Counted from the stretch's first letter, positions 21,484 to 35,535 are shown. The stretch: DNA of 64,000 nucleotides from Anaeramoeba flamelloides (GCA_027625915.1 JANTQA010000008.1:13021001-13085000); one strand, 5' to 3'. The notes: generated from the sequence alone by a model not told the origin. Numbers and translations: made by a program.

Positions 21484-23596
21484 TTTGATGAATTTTTGTT
21501 TTAATATTAAACATTTCTATATATATATATATATATAAAACTATTTATTATTATATTAACCCACTTTGGAGTGTTATTGGTGGTGGTTTTGTAGAGTTTT
21601 ATCCCTTATTCTTATCTGCATAAAATTTGAAATTTTGAGATAAAAAACATTTTTTTTTTTTTTCAATTTGCAATTTTTTCAATCTTTTTCTTATTCTTTT
21701 CTGTTCTTTTTTCTTTTTTATTCATTTTTATTTTCAATTTTTTTTTTCTTAAATTAAAAAAAAAAAAAAATAAAGTCTATTTTCCAAAATTCAATGGAAT
21801 CAACAATTTGTTTTTATTTTTATTAATTCTTATAAATTCTGAAGTAACCAACTACAAAAAATATTTCAAAAGTAGGAACTCAATTTCCATTTTCAAATAA
21901 AGGGGGTATTATTTTTTAAAAATAAAATGAAATTTTGTCAAGATCTTGAAAAAAATTTTTTTTTTGTAATTTGTGTTTTGACTTATGAAAGGGATGAGAT
22001 AACCCCATCTAAAAAATTCAATAATTTGAGTCTCTTTTATGAAACCTGAAATGGGCATGTTTCCAATATATACCAAAAAAAAGTAACCTATTATTTTTTT
22101 TAACAATTAAGTTAATTCTTGAAAATGGGAAACATACTTTGCATTTTATGTTGTAAAGTATTGATTTCGATTTGGATGGCAAAAATTATTTTGTTATTAT
22201 TTTTTTTAATTTTTATTTCAATACAAAAATCGGCCCATAAAACTTATTGAAGTATAGGTCATTTAATAAATGAATATTTGATAGAAGATTAACAAAAATT
22301 TTTATCTCAAAATTGAAAAAACAATCTTTATTTTAATATTTCATCAACAAAGACTTGGTATTGATTAATAATGATGGAAATGGTAATAAGCAAGTCAAAA
22401 ACTATTTATCAGTGAGAAATAAAATGAATTTAAATGTTTTCTTTTTCGAAAAAAATGGATTAAAAAAATTGATCTCATTGAAAAAATTATTCTTTTTTGT
22501 GTTTTTTTAGTGGATCAGAATTTTTTGACACTTTGCATATACAAAATTTGTAAGAAAAGAATACCCCCAATATCATATTTTAAAATTTTGCTTTGTTGAT
22601 GTAGAGTATTGATCCCCCAAGAAATTATTATTATTATTGATAAGAATAAATAACACTCAAGCAACTCTCTTACTTAAATTTCCTCAAAAAAAAATTTAAT
22701 CCTAAAATAATGGATTTTACAATTATTTGTAGAAATGTCATATCCAAATTATCTTTATATTTAAAATGTAGAAATAAAAAATTAAAAACTAAAAAGTGAA
22801 AAAAGAAAAAAAACAGACATTTAAAAAGGGGTTATAAGAAGCAATTGGTAAAAAAGAAAAAAAAATACAAATAGAAATTCTATCATTAAATAAGAACACC
22901 CGAAATCGCAACTACAATATTTTTGGCTAATTTGGTTTAGTTTGATAGTTGATCGTGAATCTTTCAATTGAAAGTTAGTATTTAGAGGCCTTCATTTCTT
23001 TTTTCCCTTTTTTTTATACCTTAATATTATTTACCCTAGTTTTTTCTTTTTTATTTTCTTTTTTCTTTTCGATATACTCATATCTTTATGGTTCAGTATC
23101 TCAGTATTAGCTAGTAACCACTTGATCTTTTTACTTTATAACCCTTCTTCTCATTATATTGAAGATTCAGTTGCAAAAAAATAGAAAAAAAATAAAAAAA
23201 TTGTTAAATTAGAGTTTAACTTCTCAATCTTGGATTTGTTTTCAAGTCTTTTAATTTTTAAGTAAATTGTGTACGTATTGAGAAAATTAATTAAAAGAGA
23301 GAATCAAGTAAATCAAAATAATAAAATGTATAAATCTCTTGGCTAACGATTAATTAATCTGTGTGGAAATTATTTAATATTTCCCAATAGTTCTAATTTC
23401 GAAATTGTCAAAAAAAAAAAAAATTTAATTAAATTATTCAAAATGTTCTTTTATTATATTTATTTATATATAATTTTGTTCTGTTTCTGATGGATTTTGA
23501 CAGAAAAATGTATTGGTTTTGGATTTGGTTAAATTACTAGAAAAAGTATTGTGAACAAAAAAAATTTTTTAGAAATATAGAAAATTATCAAAATAC
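21484..23596. other. Spacer between convergent gene ends
   Basis: The 3' ends of the Munc13-like gene and CCT5 face each other here. It contains a short (TA)n tract at 21519-21537, many T and A runs, and repeat J copy 1 at 22813-23127. No gene is visible. Confidence 0.5.
22813..23127 (-). repeat. Repeat family J, copy 1 (candidate ncRNA or dispersed repeat)
   Basis: The reverse strand matches 56560-56872. Shared landmarks in order are GATCAAGTGGTTACT, GCTAATAC, GAGTATA, AATCAAACTAAA, TGTTCT and ATTGCTTCTTATA. It has no clear inverted ends, and both copies lie 350-500 bp beyond the 3' end of a minus-strand gene. It may be a dispersed repeat or a non-coding RNA. Confidence 0.5.
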
Positions 23597-26500
23597 TTAA
23601 TATTGTCCAGTTGGTCGAATAATATCATCAATTTTTAAGATCATTTTAGCCATTTGTGTAGCTAATAAAAATTCTTGAATTTTTCCTCTTAATGTATCAA
23701 AAACATATTGTTCTTTCATATTGTTAGTTCCTTTTGAAAGACAATCAATTCCTAAGAAAGGCAGGTCTTTTTCCATTTGTTTAAGTTGAATTTCTGAAAC
23801 AGCCTCTAATGAGTTTAATCCTGAATTTGAAGCCAAGGCGATTGGTACAGATAAAAGTGCTTGTGAAAATGCTCTGATTGAATATTGTTCAATTCCTGTA
23901 ATCTATTGAATTCAAATTAAATAAAAAAAAAAAAAAAATAATAATAATAATAATAAATTAAATAAATAAATGAATAATTAGAACATAAAAATGGCATACA
24001 AAAATGAAATATTAATCGAAAGAAAAATGGAATATTAATAAAATGATTGTAAGAATAAATAAAACGAATGAAATATTAATAAAAAGAAAAGTAAAAGAAA
24101 AATAAAAAGCAAAATTTACTTCTTTAGAAGCTTTATTGACAGCAACAGAACAACTAATTTCAGCTGCACCACCACCATAGACAATTCTATTATCTTTAAT
24201 TAAATTTCTAGTAACACAAAGAGCATCATGAATTGATCTTTTTCCTTCTTCGACAACCATTTTGTTTCCTCCCTTAACAAGAATTGTAACTGTCTTTGTA
24301 TTGGAGCATTTTTCAATTACAATCATTTTTTCATCGGTTGTACCAATAGATTTTTCTATGACCATTCCTGCTTTTCCTAATTTTTTTTCTGTTAATTCAG
24401 AAAATCTTGGAACAATTCTGGCGCCAGTTGCAATTGCAATTAACTATTTAATTATTAGAAAAAAAAAAAAAAAAAAAACACATTTTTTTGAATTTTTAAA
24501 AATATTATATTTTAATCATTATAGTTGTGGATTATTTTTTTTTCAAAAAAAATCTTGTTCAATTTTGAAAGATCCTCAAAAATTTTGAGACTTTGCAAAA
24601 ATTTTAAATTTTCGTTTTATTTTTTTAATTTAGTTATTTTAAAATAATCATTTGATATTATTAAAAGAAAATTTCCTTTTTTTCAAAATCTTATTACCAG
24701 AAATTCAAATTATTTTGTGGATTAATTTTGTTTTCAATTTTTTTTTAGTATTGTCTTAATATTTTCCATTTTAACAAGAATTTTGTTTTTAATATGCAAA
24801 AATATTTATCATAAATTTGATTATGATGATGATTGGAGGAAAGGAGATACAATTACTGATTCGGTACATCGTTTAAAAAGTTATTGATTTTTTATGAAAA
24901 AATTTTATTCTGCTCAATTCATCATTTTCACCCATCAAATAAGAAACAGAAACTAATTTTTGTTATTAATAATCATTTTATTGTATTTTTTTTAATTTTG
25001 GGTTGGAAAGTTTAACTTTACAATTTTGAATAATTTAGTGTACTAAAAATAATTTTTTTATTAAAATTTTTAATTATATAAAGTTTTTAATAATTTAACA
25101 AATTTTTTTTTTGAAAATATGTGATTTTGATTGTTACTGAATCATTGATTTTGAGTTTTTATTTTCATTATTTACAATTTTTAAGTTACAAATTATTCAA
25201 TACTAATAAATACTTGATTTTATTATTTTTATTTTTGGTACTAGAATTTATCAAAAATTGTTTTATTTGTTTTACTAATTAACAAAATGATGAAAAATTA
25301 TTTCAAAAATAACCAAAATTTTCAAAGTATCTTCTTTAAAAAATGATAAAAAATGAGATTATTTTTTCTGTCAAATAAGAGGAATTAGCAACTCCTCCGA
25401 TTAAATATTTTTGAAAAAATAATAAAATAAAAGATTTTTTTGTTTTTTTAACCCTTCTAATATTAATTTTTGTTCCAATTATCAAAATAGAGAAAAATAT
25501 TAAATTTAAAAAAAAAAAAAAAAAAATTATTTACTTCAATATCAGTTCCAGAAACCCATCTCACAGCAGGCAATTTTTTTTGTAAAAGTAAATGGTTCGC
25601 TTCATCATCAAAACCCCATTGACATAAAACAACTGTAGCACCAGATTTTTTAACTAAATCTGTCATTTCTTTAAAATAATTTTGTTCAATTTCAAGTAAT
25701 TCTTTATATTTTTTGACAGAATCAATATCTAATTTGTGTCCGGTTTTTGGTTTTGGTGGTTCAAATGGGCAAGACAAAATAGCAATTTTGGCGTTTTTGA
25801 TTTGCTTTGGCATTTGTGGATGTGAAAAATTTTTTGGGATAATGATACCGTCAATTAATTCTGTATCTCCTAGTGTTCCACCGGTTTTGCCTTCAAGTTT
25901 GATAAGATCAAATCTTACATCCTTTCTTTCAAGATCAGCGACAGCAAGAACAGCTTCAACTGAAATTTTGGCGATTTTGTCAGTATATTGATTAACACTA
26001 TGATTTTAATTGGAATTGTAAAATAAAGAATATAATTGGAAAATAAAGAATTAAATTGTAATTAAAAAATTAAATTGAAATTAATTGATTGTAATTTTTG
26101 TTTGCAAAATCATTTTTGCAAAAAGTGTAAAATCAAAAGTTTTAATAAGTAACTGTAAGACTTTTCTATTTGAGTTTTTAACCCTTTTTAGACCAACTTT
26201 TGAGAAAATTTTTGAATTTTTGGCCTTGTGGCAAATTGCTGTAAATATAATTATTTTGTTAGACATTATCTGTTTTAAAAAACTGAGGAATAAAAGTCGA
26301 AAAAAGTGTTTATCAAACTGTTTGGTTCACACTTTTTTACAGTTTAGATAACACTTTTTAAAACATTTGGTACACGTTTTGAAAACTGACTTTTCAGGTT
26401 GCTTTTAAGTTCAAAAATAATTGTAAATTAAATTAATTTTTAGAGGGTTGTTATATCATTGAGTGATAAACTCAAACAAAATAATAATTTAAAGAACAAT

Positions 26501-27479
26501 TATAGTTGGGGGGTTTTGAGTTAATTTTTCAAGCTTATAATTCCTGAAAAACAGAAAAAAATTTTTTTGTTATTTTATTTTTCTTTCTCAAGAAAAAAAA
26601 TAAAAAATAAAAAATAAAAAAAAAAAGTAAAGATCTAAAAAGATGAATAAAAACATCAAATTTAACTTCTTTTTTGGAGAAAGAAAAAAAAACGGGAAAG
26701 TTTCGGAATTTGATTAAGGATCGTTTGTTTTTTGAATTTTTTTTTTTGATTAAGAAGAAAAAATTTTGAAAAAAAAAAAGCAAACAAAAGATAAATAAAA
26801 AAAATTTGAAGAAACAAAATACAAACATTTTTGAACAAAGAGAAGTTTTAGCAGTCTTCACTAAGGATCCAAAATTTTCTTTATCAAATTCAATTTTGTC
26901 ACAGATTGTTAGAAGATGCTTTACAGCGATATTACAGGCCTTTTCATAGCCTTCTGAAATTTTTGAAGGATGAATTCCCTTTTCAAGAAGACTTAAAGAC
27001 TCTTCTAATAAGGCACCAGCTAAAACAACAACACTTGTGGTTCCGTCACCAATTTCGTCATCTTGGCCTTGACTTAATTCAACTAAAAGTTTGGCAATTG
27101 GATTTTCAACTTGCATCTTTTCAAGTTTTAGTTTAAGATTTGGTTTTTTGTTTTGTTGAGTAAAAGAAATAACAAAAAAGAAAAAAAGTTACTTCGTTTT
27201 TTTTTAATTGTTCTTTGTGTTTTCTTGAGAAGAAGTAAAAAGAATAAAAATTACATTTTTAAGAATGGTTGCGCCGTCGTTTGTTGATGTAACTTCTCCG
27301 TCTTGATCGACAAGGATTTTGTCCATACCAAGAGGCCCAATTGAAGTTTTCATTAAATTTGCTACAGTCATTGCAGCAAGAATGTTTGCTTTACGTGCTT
27401 CAGATCCTGTAAGTCTTTCTTTTTGATCTTGGTCACGAATAATAATAAAAGGTTTTCCAGATGAATCAAATCGAAGCAT
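23597..27479 (-). CDS. CCT5: T-complex chaperonin subunit epsilon (CCT5)
   Basis: One of eight subunits of the cytosolic TRiC/CCT ring that folds actin, tubulin and other proteins using ATP. Five exons on the minus strand: 27479-27255, 27116-26827, 25997-25535, 24443-24120 and 23902-23597. The joins keep frame and give 535 residues, close to the 541 of human CCT5. Donors are GTAATT, GTTTGT, GTAAAT and GTAAAT; all acceptors end in AG. Visible features: N-terminal [15 protein letters not shown], typical of the epsilon subunit; ATP-binding GDGTT at residues 98-102; [14 protein letters not shown] and [15 protein letters not shown], both epsilon hallmarks; GGGAAEI in exon 4; and C-terminal [11 protein letters not shown]. 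Introns are 138, 829, 1091 and 217 bp. The subunit identity is secure; the second donor, GTTTGT, is the least canonical junction. Confidence 0.96.
26298..26386. repeat. Repeat family G copy 2
   Basis: Starts AAAAAAGTGTTTATCAAACT and continues GTTTGGTTCACAC, as in the copy at 811-908. It ends with a partly complementary TGGTACACGTTTTGA. It sits inside CCT5 intron 2. Confidence 0.5.
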
Positions 27480-28279
27480 TTTGTTCTATTATTTGTTGAT
27501 TGAGAAAAATAATAATTTTTTTAAAAAAAAAATGAAAATAACAAATACAATTTTTGAACATATTTGACAGAAAAAGTGAATATATCAAGAACCCAAGAAA
27601 CACTTAATATATTTTGATATGTTTTTGGGTATATTATCCTTATAGATTTAAGATGAAATTTTTACTTAAAAAATTAAGACAGTTTGTTATCACTAAAAAA
27701 CTACTTTTGGATAGATTTTCAATTTGGTATGCTTAATTTGGGGTTTCTAAATTGGGGGCTATTTGAAATTTCAGGGTCTTTAAAAAATAATCGAAACAAA
27801 ACCCAAGGAACTCTTTTTAAGAATAATCAAAGAGGAAAACTCTAAATTACAGACCTACTAATTACAAAGAAACACTTTGTGCATTATTTTCTATTTTATT
27901 TCTTTTTACAAAAAATAATGTGGTTAAAGAGTTCAAAATTTGTAAAGATTCATAGAAGAGGTTGAAAAACTGAGAATTTCAGATGAAAATCTATTTTTAA
28001 TACGAAGTGATTAATTATTTATGACTTGTCATTTCACATTTGCTTACTGTGGGTTTGAATGATATTATTTGTTTCAAAATAATATAACCAAAATTTTCAT
28101 ACAGATTTCAAAAAAAAGATTAATAATCAATGTATAATTTCAATTTTATATTCTAAAAATAATCTTAAATTATTAATTCACCTTTGAGGTTTGTGGAATT
28201 TGATGGTTTGTTTGAATTATTGGGATATGTTTGCTATTTTGGTAAGTTGATTGAAAATTTTGATCTTTTTATTTTATAA

Positions 28280-28741
28280 TAACGGTTGAGAGAAAAATGT
28301 TGAGAGAAAAATAGTTAGACAGCAATTTTAATTTTGAACCTCACTGAAAATGATTTTTAATTTCTTTTGTTTGTGAAATAACTAAAGATAATAGCAATAA
28401 TCCACTTATTAGAATAAGGATTAATGTAATTCTAATTTTTCAAAACCTTATCTCTAATAATCTAAAGCAAGTTTAAAAATTACCATTTTCAGAATTAATA
28501 GTAAACTTTACTAAAACTTGGATTTTTGTTAAAATAGCCTGATCTACTTTAGTTATCAACCATTCAAATGAGTATTCTACGTACACCACATATTAATGAA
28601 CTTGTAACAATTTAAACCTGCATTTATATGAAAATTCACCTAGTTATCAATAGGATTTGATTTTCAATTTTACTAATGTTCCCAATTAAAAATGGTTTCC
28701 AACCATTTTTCTGTTTCCAACATTTTTCTCTCAACAGTTAA
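28280..28741. repeat. MITE-like family C, copy 2
   Basis: Full-length sibling of 13588-14052. The right end, CTCTCAACAGTTAA, is the reverse complement of the family's left end, TTAACTGTTGAGAG. The close match between copies suggests recent movement. Confidence 0.7.
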
Positions 28742-28939
28742 CAGTAATCAAGTAATCGTTTACTCTCAAAAAAAGAAAGTGTGAAATTGATTTCTTTCAT
28801 TCAAATAAGTAGAAAGTGATAATAATCAAAACTTAAAGGAATTTCAGTTCTGGGAATTCAGTGTTACAGTTGTGGAAATAAAGTCAAAGACGACTTTTAA
28901 ATATAACCCTTAATGTACACAATAAGTTTAAACCAATCA

Positions 28940-29215
28940 TTAAATGAATAAAATAAAAAATAAAGACAAAACGAAGGGATTAAACAAAATAATAATTTTT
29001 AAAACACCATCTTTTAATATTGGTTTTTATATGGTTAATTAATTCCTAAAAAAATGATTGTTGAAAATTTTCTATTTTTGAGATCTCCGAAACAGTTATT
29101 TATCTGATTTTTATTAAAAAAAGAGATCTAAATTGCATTTGCTGATTTGCTTGAAAATATTATAATGTATTATTATTTAAAGTTAATTTATTTCTTATTT
29201 TAATTGATTCAACTT
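28940..29215. repeat. Repeat family H, copy 2
   Basis: Same-orientation relative of 1850-2150, about 200 bp after element C2. No coding frame. Confidence 0.45.
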
Positions 29216-30285
29216 TTGTTTTTATGTTTTAGGTTTACGATTAAAAATTCGATTGAACTTTTTTTCACAAATGATTAATAAAAAATATACAACCAATCGT
29301 TTTCCTTACTACAATTCCAATACACTTATATTTCTATAATTTAAAACCAATTATTTAATTTTTTTAATAGTACAAACCCACATTTCTTTGTATTGTATTC
29401 AATGTATAATTGTTTTACAAACCAAAATAATTACCATGTAATAATTTTGTAAGAATTACTACTAGTAATCTTCTGAAAAAAATAAAATTGAATATTTTAA
29501 ATTTTGATAAAACTAATACTTCAATTATCAACTGTCATTCTGTCTAAACCAATTGGCTGGGGGTTTATTAATTATTAAAAACAGAATATTTTTTTTTGAT
29601 ATAACTTTTAATATTTATTGATATTAAAATTAAAAATAATAACAAAAATTAGATTATTTTTAAACACTGAAAACATTTTTATATCTAAAGTTTTAAGTCT
29701 ATATCTAGATTTTATTCTTAATTTTTTACTTTATTATAGTGAGTTCTTGGGAAACAGAATTTTAATTTTTTTTAAAAATATTATAAATATTTTAGTTCTA
29801 ATTATATGTTTTTCTGAACTAAAAATGGCCAGATGATTGTAAATAGTTGATCTGTAAATAATATAAGGAAAAAATTTCTTTATTTTGTGTTTTTTTTCGA
29901 TTTTTTATAAAGTTTAAAATTTGAATTACATGCTATTCACTTTTGTAATCTTTAAATTAATAAAAATATCATTTTTTTTAAATTTTTTCCTAATTTTTAC
30001 ATGATTACTTTTATAAATAGCAAAGAAGAGTTTAAATAGGAGAAAATAAATTAGTTATCTATTTTCACTGATCCCGAGAAACACTAAAGTATGTGTAATG
30101 TTGAAATAACAAATAAAATTATAAAGTCATAAATACCCAGGGATTTTAAAAAAATAGATCAAAAAGAAAAAAAAAATCAAGACTAATTTACAACACTCAA
30201 ATGAACTTTCCAAAACTAACTCTCAGCCTTAAACTAAATTAACAAAAAAAATCTTATTATATGACTTTGGTTCTTCTCAATTTAA

Positions 30286-30288
<3 letters not shown>

Positions 30289-30341
<53 letters not shown>

Positions 30342-30441
30342 ATGTATGACGATTTTTTTGATGTCATGAAACGTGTAGGCGCACGTGTGAGCGACGCGTA
30401 AAATTCGTTTCTCAAATATATATGTATATATATATATATAT
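30289..30441. repeat. (TA)n tracts flanking a CpG-rich island
   Basis: About 25 TA units (30289-30338), then some 80 bp that include ACGTGTAGGCGCACGTGTGA and GCGACGCG, then another TA tract (30421-30441). The middle piece has more CpG than any comparable stretch of spacer in the window. It contains a partly palindromic CACGTG-type core and no gene. Confidence 0.7.
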
Positions 30442-33400
30442 ATTCGTATGGTTTATTTTTGTTAAGGGTAAATCGAAAAAAAAAAAAAACACACTAATTT
30501 CATCTATTAAAAATACGTACACATTCGATTTTTTTGCCAAAAAAAAATATTTTAATTTGAATCTTTATTTACACATCCCAAAAATCTTCAATTATTGAAA
30601 CCAAAAAAAAAAAAAATCACTAAATAAAATATAAAAAAAAGTAAAATAATGGGAAGAATAATTTATTAGAGATAACGAATTTAGGTTGTTATCAAAAAAA
30701 TTTGAATCAAAATTTATTTTGATGTGAAGAAAGATTTTTCAATAATCAAATTTATGATCGATCACAAAAAAATAGAAGTTTATACAAAAATAAATAATTA
30801 AATACTAATGATTGTACATCCAATATGCCAGACACTTTAATTTAAACCTTTTGTATTTGTGAAAGGAGTGCTATTAATTAAACTTTGTTGATTAATCAAT
30901 TTCCATTAGTTATTGTAAAGTAAATAAACATTAGAATAGAATATATGAATTTAATAAAGAGATAATATAATAATTCTTAAAATTAAAAAAATAGGTGAAA
31001 GAGCTTATTACTAAGGTTAAGCAAGTTTGAATTTCCCCAACATTTAAACAATTAAATATTTTGAAAAAAGGTAGAAATAGTAATTTTGAATGGAAAAGAA
31101 CCATAAGAATTGTTTAAAAACAATTCTGTAAAAAAAATAAATAAAAAAAATGAAATTATTTTTTGATATTACATAATAAAGACTTCCACAGGAACTACCT
31201 GTTAAGAAATAAGACATGTGATAATGTATAAATTAAAAAAAAAATTAGGTTTAAAAAATGGTTTTCAAGTATCAAAAAAAAAATAAATAATATAATTGCC
31301 TAACTCATAACTTGAAGCTGAGTTCATATAAATAAAAAAAAATTAATGATCAGATTTTCCAAATTAGTATTTGTAAAAAAAAATTTTTTTTTTAAGTTAA
31401 TAATTTGAAATATTTTTTTATGATCAATAAAAAATAGTTAGCGTGTGTGTATGTAATCACCATACAAAAAAGTTAGGTGATCTGATCTAATTTGGAAAAG
31501 GTAAAAAAGTGAAAATTTGACCACTTTTCTTCTCCAAATAGTAACTTTAAAAAAAAATTAAAAATTTTCCTCAGTGTTTAAAGCGTTGACAATTTTCAAG
31601 ATTTTTAAACAGAAAACATAGCATTTATTATTTTGGCTTTTTAAAAATAGAAATTCAAACTTTTTTCATTGTTTTAAATTCAAAAATACCCACTTAAATT
31701 TAAATCACATATTTCCCTAGTTTTTCAATACTTTGAAGGAAATTATTTCCTTCCTGATTTTTAATTGCTTTTTTTTCCGTTCCTCCATTGTTTTTAAGTT
31801 TTTTCTTTTGCTTTTTTTCACATCCCAGAAACTAAAGGTATGATTTCAAAAGAATTCGAGGACTTTTTCAAAAAAAAAAAAAAAAAATTTTACAAAATGA
31901 GAAAAAATGATTTTGATCTAAAAAATTGAAAATGTTAATTTGATAAGAGTAATGAATTAAACTCATAGAGTGTCTTCCATTTCTTCAATAAAACTGGGCC
32001 CCTTTGACTTAAAAATAGTTTTTATATATATATATATATATATATGCATTTTATTTATTTTTTTAATCAATTGTTATAAACACTTTCTAAAAGTGACTTT
32101 TTTTAATTTTCATTTTTGTTTAATTTTTGTTTCTTTTCCGAATTTTTGTTTTTACTTTTGTATTTTATCATTTTTTTTTACCTTTTCGAACTCCTAAAAA
32201 GTGTCTTTCTTTTCCTCCAGTCATCTTCATTTATCTTTTCCAATCATTTCAAAAAAATTATCATTTGATTTCTAATACTGACAAATTTTATACCAAAATA
32301 AAAAAACCTAAAGTAGGTTCCATATTTATTAAAAACGGATTGTTCTATTAAAAACAATGCTTTCCTTTTTTTTTTTTTTTTTTTTTATTTTTGAAGAGAG
32401 AAAATTGCTTTTCTCCTGTGTGCCCTAATTTCTAAACTTTTTTTTAGAAATTTTATTAAAGAATCACAAATTTTATTATCACTTACAAAAACAATGCTTT
32501 CCATCCAATACAAAAAGAATTATTTTTGTAACTTTACTTTTAAAGTTTATGGTTAAAAAAGACAATTACTTTATATTGCGAAGATATTTGTAAAAATAAC
32601 CATATTCCCCAAAAGAATAAAAGGTGGTATAATGAAAATAATATTATTTTTTTTTTAACTTCGAAATATATAATCAACCTTTCAGTTATTCAATATTTTT
32701 GGAAAAATTAAACAATTTTTTAATGATCGTGTATTTTTTATCAATAAGAACACCCAGTCAACAACCAGTTTTAATAAGAATGGATGAAATACAGACTAAA
32801 CGTATGCAAACTATCATAAAAATTTAATTTTATTTACTTTGATCAAATTTTTGAATATAAAACATCTTTTTTATTTGTGTAAAAACAAAAATTAAGAAAA
32901 TTTTTTTCATTGAACAGACCACATTAAATTTTGTTTTTTTATTATTTTTTTAATTAAATTATTATATTTCAAAAATTAACTTGTATCATCCATATTAACA
33001 ATAAATTTTATTTTGTCTCAGGGATCCAACAAAATTTTATCAAAACATTTTGTAAAAAATTAAAATGGGCTAAATTTCAGTCAAAGTTTCAATATTTTTT
33101 TCAAATATCAACTATTTTTTATTGTTTACCTTTAGAAGATTTTATAAGAAATAAGTAGAATAATAAGTACCCAAGAATAGTTGATATCCTCTGAAATAAA
33201 ACTCATAATTCAATAGCTTTTAAAAAATTTCAAAACCCAAATCTTAGAACACTATTGAAAAAAACAGTAAGGTTCATTTTGATCTTCAAATGAAGATCAA
33301 ATTAAAATTCCAATAGAAATCAAAATGATTACTCAAAGATAATTTTTACTTAATCAATAACATTAAAATAAGACGTTTTTACCAAGTGAATATCGATCTT

Positions 33401-33879
33401 GCAATAAAAAAAAAAATTTACAAACGAATTAGGTATCAAAAATAAATCAAAAAAAAAAACATTAAAAAATTATCAAAAAATTATCAAAAAATGATTTCAA
33501 TTTTGAAATTTTCAAAATAAATTTTTTCTTCTACTATTCATTCAAACCCTTTGAATATGTGCAATTCACTCCCTACAACTGGGCCCTTTTGGCTGAAAAA
33601 TGGTTTATTTAATTCAGGAAACACGTTTAAAGAGATCACAGGATTTTTACCTTTCTTTTAAAATCAAAAATGTATCAAAAAATTTCAAAATCTTAATTTA
33701 TTGTACTGTATTTATGTTTATATATGAGGTATCTATGCTATGTATATGGGAAATATATTTATAATTGTTTCTTCTTAAATCTATTTTAAGAAAAAAACAA
33801 AACAAAAAAAAATCAATTTTGGAGTAATAAAATGATAAAATCTTGCAAATCTAATAAATTCTATTTCGTTTTTTTGTTT

Positions 33880-35535
33880 TTAATTCTTAAAAAAGTTATC
33901 TATTTCCTTTTTAATATCTGTAGCGTCGCTTTCACTTAAACACCGTATACTATAATTACAAAAAGTGATTTTATCTGGGTTATTTATTTCATATTGCGTT
34001 TTAAAATTCTTTGATCGCAGAAAGAGATTTTTTTGTTGTTGGCTTATATTTGATTTTGGTAGCAACGGACTATTTAACAAGATTATTTTTGTTGTTTCAG
34101 AACGTATAATTAAAGAAAACCCCCCCGCGTGCCTTTTTAAAAGTGTTAAAACACCCACTCCTCTTTCTTCCCATCTGGCTGTTTTTTTTTGATTAATTTT
34201 ATTTTGTTTTTCGCCCCCCTTTTCTTTGTCATTGTCATTATCTTTTTCTTTTTCGTTTTTTTCTGTTTGTTCTGAATTGGTTTCTTTTCCATTTTTATTG
34301 TTGTCTTTTTCGTTTTCGTTGTCTTTTACTTCTTCTTCTTCTTCTTTTTGTTTTTCCTTATCGCCTTCTTTGTCATTAACCTTACCCGTCTCTGTTTGTT
34401 TCCCTTCCACAGTTTTAATTTGTTTATCATTAATCATCTTTTGGCTTTCTTTATCAGTTTCTGTTTTCGTTTTGCTTTTGTTTGTTTTTTTGCTTGACAA
34501 ATTATAATTTTTTACTTGGTTTTCTTTTTTTGTTTGATCAGTAATTACATATTCAAAAAGTTTCACTCTTTTTCTTAATACTACAATACCGTCTTTTTCT
34601 TTTTCTTGTTCTTTTGCCTTTTCTTTTTTTAACTTTGTTAATTGCTTTTGATTTAAATGCTTTTTGTTCCTTTGATGAATCATCTCAAATCTGCTTGATC
34701 CAAACAAAGATTTTCGGTTCTTGGTTCCAAATAAAGATTTCCCTGTTTTAACTTGGGAAAAAATTGAACCGTTATTCTTCTTTGTTTGTTTTTTAAAAGG
34801 ATTGTTTTTTGTATTTTTGTCAGAAGTTTTGGTTGTTGAGGAAGACTGATTTACCTTACCAAAAATTAAAGAGTTTTTTTTTGGTATTTGGCTGTTTTTA
34901 GAATCTTTTGTTGTTGAAGTGGTTGGTACATGTGTGGACTTAAAGGGACTTTCCTTGAGACTTCCTCCCCTTGATCCAAAGATCCCAAACTTTGATTTAA
35001 ATGGAGTTGTAGGTTTTTTCAAGACTTTGGTTTCTTTTTCTTTTTCATTATCTTTTTTATTTTCATTTTGATCTTTTTTCTTTTCATTTAGATCTTTATT
35101 GTTGCTTTCTTTTTCCTTTTCTGTTTCATTTTCTTTTTTATTTTGATTTACTTTTTTTTCAATTTCTGTGTTTTGTTCTTCTCTTTTCCTTCCGTTCATC
35201 AAGTTTTTGTTCTTTGAATTTTGGATAACATTTAGATTTAGTTTGGGTTTGGGGTTTATTTTGGATTTTTTATTCCTTCTTCTTTTTTGACGAAGCTTTT
35301 TCCTTCTTTCTAAACGAATTTTTTTTCTTCTTGCAATTTCTTCTTCGTCGGCCTTTTCCCAAGATTTTAATTCCTAATTTAATGAAGAGAAATTGGTTTG
35401 TTTTAAGAAGAAGGATAAATAATTTTTTTTGAAAAAAAAAAAAAAATTAATATCATGTACCTCATTATCATCTTCAAGGTCAGCCTCTACTGAGTCTGGA
35501 TTTAGCTGCCTAGTTGTTTCTCTTTTACGTGACAT
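33880..35535 (-). CDS. NUP50: Nup50/Nup2-like nucleoporin with FG motifs and Ran-binding domain
   Basis: Nuclear basket protein that helps release cargo from importin-alpha and binds RanGTP (known for the family). Two exons, 35535-35461 and 35373-33880, with an 87-bp intron, give 522 residues. The N-terminus (MSRKRETTRQLN...DDNEELKSWEKADEE) followed by a basic RRKKIRLERRKK stretch matches the importin-alpha-binding start of Nup50. FG motifs (FGIFG, LIFGK, SLFGT, SLFGSS) lie at about residues 150-255. A Ran-binding domain follows, starting RVKLFEYV near 290 and continuing WEERGVGVLTLLKRH near 410 to FCNYSIRCLSES at the end. A charged insert of about 110 residues splits the Ran-binding domain between these two pieces. 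The true start lies upstream of an internal ATG because the frame continues to the splice site. Confidence 0.85.

Larger units (their letters stand above)
27480..33879. other. 6.4-kb gene-free spacer
   Basis: Upstream of CCT5 and downstream of the nucleoporin gene. It contains element C2, repeat H2, the (TA)n/CpG block at 30289-30441 and another (TA)n run at 32024-32044. I checked both strands for conserved exons and saw none; open frames are short and low in complexity. Confidence 0.5.

Noticed and set aside
22813-23127. Repeat J as U2 snRNA
   Set aside because: Only GATCAAGTG matches; the branch-site pairing sequence GTAGTA and the Sm site are not present in the right place.
26535-26826. 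C-terminal extension of CCT5 exon 2
   Set aside because: This is read-through into intron 2; splicing at 26827 to 25997 restores the conserved CCT5 sequence.
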